Source: an uncultured Sutterella sp.
GTDB lineage: Bacteria > Pseudomonadota > Gammaproteobacteria > Burkholderiales > Burkholderiaceae_F
Assembly: GCA_905192805.1 (NCBI GenBank)
Contig: CAJJMF010000041.1
Coordinates: 1 to 16,072 of the forward strand
Reading direction: 5' to 3'
DNA: 16,072 bases
Part shown: in pieces, positions 14,442 through 16,072 of the stretch
Numbering within the stretch: position 1 is the stretch's first letter
Layout of the letters: each line of letters opens with the position of its first letter
Position numbers and translations under genes: made by a program
The notes under the pieces: generated by a model
What the model was told of the DNA's origin: nothing
Seen by the model: only the letters and a program-made list of their open reading frames with translations
The model's database searches: none

Positions 14442-15551
14442 ATGTCCGAACGAAATGTCATTCCGATTGCTGCAGCCAGTCGTGTGGGGAGTCTTCCGAT
14501 TCCTCAAACAGGAACCATTAATCGTGATGAACATCACTGGATCGATTCCCGTCACCGCCCCTTACGCGATCTGCGCATCTCAGTTACCGACCACTGCAAT
14601 TTCCGGTGTCGCTACTGTATGCCCAAGGAAAAGTTTGATAAGCAGCACGCGTTCTTGGGCCATACCGAATTACTCACCTTTGAAGAAATTTTCCGCATTG
14701 CTCAACTGGCTGTCAAAAACGGTGTGGAAAAACTGCGCCTTACCGGTGGGGAACCCCTTTTACGTAAAGGGATTGAAGATTTGATTCGCGAGCTCACGAC
14801 GTTGCGTCAACCCAATGGTCAACCCATTGACATTGCCATGACGACCAACGCGAGTATCCTCAAAAAGAAAGCGCCTCAGTTGCGTGCAGCAGGCTTACAG
14901 CGCTTGACCGTTTCACTCGACGCCATTGATGAGGACATTTTCCAAGGCTTTAATGACGTCGGATTCCCCGCAGCCAAAGTCCTGGAAGGCATTGATGCCG
15001 CACTCGACTTAGGGTTCAAAGTGAAAGTCAACACGGTGGTCAAGCGTGGGGTCAACGAAGCCGAAATCATCCGCATCTGTGAACGCTTCCGCCACACGGG
15101 CGTCATCCCGCGTTTTATTGAATACATGGACGTAGGCACCTCCAACGGCTGGCGTATGGTCGATGTGGTCCCGAGTGCCGAGGTGGTGGCCATGATCGCC
15201 CAGCATTGGGACGTTGAACCGATTGGAGCCAATTATTTGGGGGAAACCGCGTCGCGCTGGCGTTATGTCGATGGCGGTGGCGAGTTTGGTTGTATTTCCT
15301 CTGTGACCCAAGCGTTTTGCCGCGATTGCTCTCGTGCGCGTCTCAGTATGGACGGACGACTTTTCCTGTGCCTCTTCGCCACACAAGGCTACGATTTACG
15401 CACCATGCTACGTGGAGGCGCCACGGACCGTGAAATCGAAGAGGCCTTTGGACGAATTTGGAGTGCTCGCGATGACCATTATTCGGAATTGCGTAGCATG
15501 GGGCTCTCCCCCAACCGCCCCAAAGTCGAGATGAGCTTTATTGGCGGCTAA
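14442..15551 (+). CDS. moaA: GTP 3',8-cyclase MoaA (molybdenum cofactor synthesis)
   Basis: Radical SAM enzyme that, with MoaC, converts GTP to cyclic pyranopterin phosphate, the first step of molybdenum cofactor synthesis. The 369-residue product has the N-terminal radical SAM cluster at Cys52, Cys56 and Cys59 (CNFRCRYC), the LTGGEPLLRK SAM-binding segment, and a second [4Fe-4S] site at Cys293, Cys296 and Cys310. It ends in Gly-Gly, which MoaA needs for activity. A roughly 35-residue N-terminal extension relative to Escherichia coli MoaA, followed by RPLRDLRISVTDHC, is typical of betaproteobacterial MoaA. GGAG lies 11 nt before the ATG. It has its own promoter candidate, and no other moa, mob or moe gene is in the window. 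Molybdoenzymes such as formate dehydrogenase or DMSO reductases would fit an anaerobic respirer. Confidence 0.96.
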   Translation: MSERNVIPIAAASRVGSLPIPQTGTINRDEHHWIDSRHRPLRDLRISVTDHCNFRCRYCMPKEKFDKQHAFLGHTELLTFEEIFRIAQLAVKNGVEKLRLTGGEPLLRKGIEDLIRELTTLRQPNGQPIDIAMTTNASILKKKAPQLRAAGLQRLTVSLDAIDEDIFQGFNDVGFPAAKVLEGIDAALDLGFKVKVNTVVKRGVNEAEIIRICERFRHTGVIPRFIEYMDVGTSNGWRMVDVVPSAEVVAMIAQHWDVEPIGANYLGETASRWRYVDGGGEFGCISSVTQAFCRDCSRARLSMDGRLFLCLFATQGYDLRTMLRGGATDREIEEAFGRIWSARDDHYSELRSMGLSPNRPKVEMSFIGG

Positions 15552-15658
15552 TCCCCTCATTGTAGTGGATTTTTTCAAAATATCCCCGTCTCGGAATTGG
15601 TATTCCAAAGTATCAACATAACTAGAATCTCTTAGGGTTTACGACTACGACAATGTTG

Positions 15659-15680
15659 TTATACGTTTCTATCGTATAAA
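15659..15680 (+). promoter_or_regulatory. Inverted repeat TTATACG-N7-CGTATAA overlapping a -10 element
   Basis: TTATACG (15659-15665) and CGTATAA (15673-15679) form a perfect inverted repeat around a 7-bp spacer. The right arm overlaps TATAAA (15675-15680), a plausible -10 element for the gene at 15761. No good -35 was found at 16-18 bp. The half-sites resemble the palindrome in the frdAB promoter. Confidence 0.4.
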
Positions 15681-15694
15681 ATGGTTGCGTCAGT

Positions 15695-15733
15695 GGTGGT
15701 TTGTGAAGATTCCTTGGAATCCAATCAACCACC
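15695..15733 (+). promoter_or_regulatory. Leader hairpin before the last gene
   Basis: GGTGGTT (15695-15701) pairs with AACCACC (15727-15733). Inside it GATTCC and GGAATC (15708-15721) form a second perfect stem with a 2-nt centre. The structure ends about 15 nt before the ribosome binding site and would lie in the mRNA leader. It may control translation or stability; this is inferred. Confidence 0.45.
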
Positions 15734-15760
15734 TGTATAACCAAAATAAGGATTCTTGCT

Positions 15761-16072
15761 ATGTCTCAGGTTCCTGACCAATCCTCTACGACCCACACCA
15801 AAGCTGGTATTGGGGCATATATTTCGCTTGCTTGCGCTATTATCTTTTTCTCGGGTCTTTGTGCGACCAAAGAATGGTGGGGCGTGTTCGACTTCACAAC
15901 CGTCAATGGTAGTTTCGGGACGTTAGTCTCCAGCGCTGCCGATAAAGGCGGTCAATTAGCCACGACGATGGCGAACTTCCGCGGTAAAGGCGGTTCGGGT
16001 GCCATGGACGGCTTCCTCTTCGCGTTGGGCTTGGTTCCTTCGGTCATGTTTGCCTTGGCCATGGTGACCGTG
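15761..16072 (+). CDS. Membrane protein, probably nucleoside-recognition/Gate-domain family (3' end missing)
   Basis: Only the first 104 residues are in the window. The ATG has AAGGA upstream at good spacing, preceded by the leader hairpin. The translated part shows a polar N-terminus, a hydrophobic segment at about residues 17-36, an extramembrane stretch with WWGVFDFTTVNGSFG near 39-53, then FRGKGGSGAMDGFLFALGLVPSVMFALAMV near 72-102. The last stretch resembles the start of Gate (nucleoside recognition, YjiG/SpmA-like) membrane proteins, recalled from family patterns and not confirmed by search. Such proteins are thought to transport nucleosides, peptides or related solutes, but most are uncharacterised. 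It is separated from moaA by 209 bp and has its own regulatory region. Confidence 0.55.
   Translation, partial: MSQVPDQSSTTHTKAGIGAYISLACAIIFFSGLCATKEWWGVFDFTTVNGSFGTLVSSAADKGGQLATTMANFRGKGGSGAMDGFLFALGLVPSVMFALAMVTV

Noticed and set aside
15570..15586. Possible terminator after moaA (GGAT, T-run, A-run, ATCC)
   Set aside because: The stem is short, almost all A-U and contains a mismatch, so it is too weak to call.

Overview
The window reads as chromosomal DNA of a fumarate-respiring, probably anaerobic or microaerophilic proteobacterium. The long betaproteobacterial-style MoaA, the OxyR and Orn sequences, and the lack of any sugar-use genes suggest a Burkholderiales lineage, perhaps Sutterellaceae (Sutterella/Parasutterella-like). 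This placement is an inference from protein resemblance and was not tested by a search. Coding DNA has balanced base composition and the longest intergenic region is very AT-rich. No tRNA, rRNA, insertion sequence, prophage or CRISPR array was seen.

Left part, positions 1-5449, all on the minus strand: frdA and frdB (catalytic subunits of a Wolinella-type fumarate reductase), then aspA (aspartate ammonia-lyase), then dcuA (C4-dicarboxylate transporter, cut by the window edge). Together these explain growth on aspartate or fumarate. A Dcu carrier imports aspartate, AspA converts it to fumarate and ammonia, FrdAB reduces fumarate to succinate, and Dcu carriers exchange or export the succinate. 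No membrane anchor (FrdC) is encoded beside frdAB.

Middle, 5450-6308: an AT-rich intergenic region of about 860 bp. It holds a good minus-strand promoter for frdAB with a palindrome in its spacer, two further copies of that palindrome near ridA, and a direct repeat. From 6309, plus strand: ridA, recG, oxyR and an AI-2E-family membrane protein gene. recG beside oxyR is a recurrent neighbourhood in proteobacteria. A 320-bp gap holding a promoter and a structured leader leads to a second C4-dicarboxylate transporter gene of the DcuC family, which ends at a hairpin shared with the convergent gene orn.

Right part: orn (minus) and rsgA (plus) diverge from a short region rich in small repeats. moaA (molybdenum cofactor synthesis) follows, with a perfect TATAAT inside a 27-bp inverted repeat. 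The window ends inside a membrane protein gene that resembles the nucleoside-recognition/Gate-domain family; its upstream region contains an inverted repeat made of the same half-sites seen in the frd region.

The genes are mostly known families. What seems least described is the regulation: the shared TTATACG/CGTATAA half-site, several leader hairpins that appear mutually exclusive, and many strong intergenic hairpins that lack the U-run of a standard terminator.
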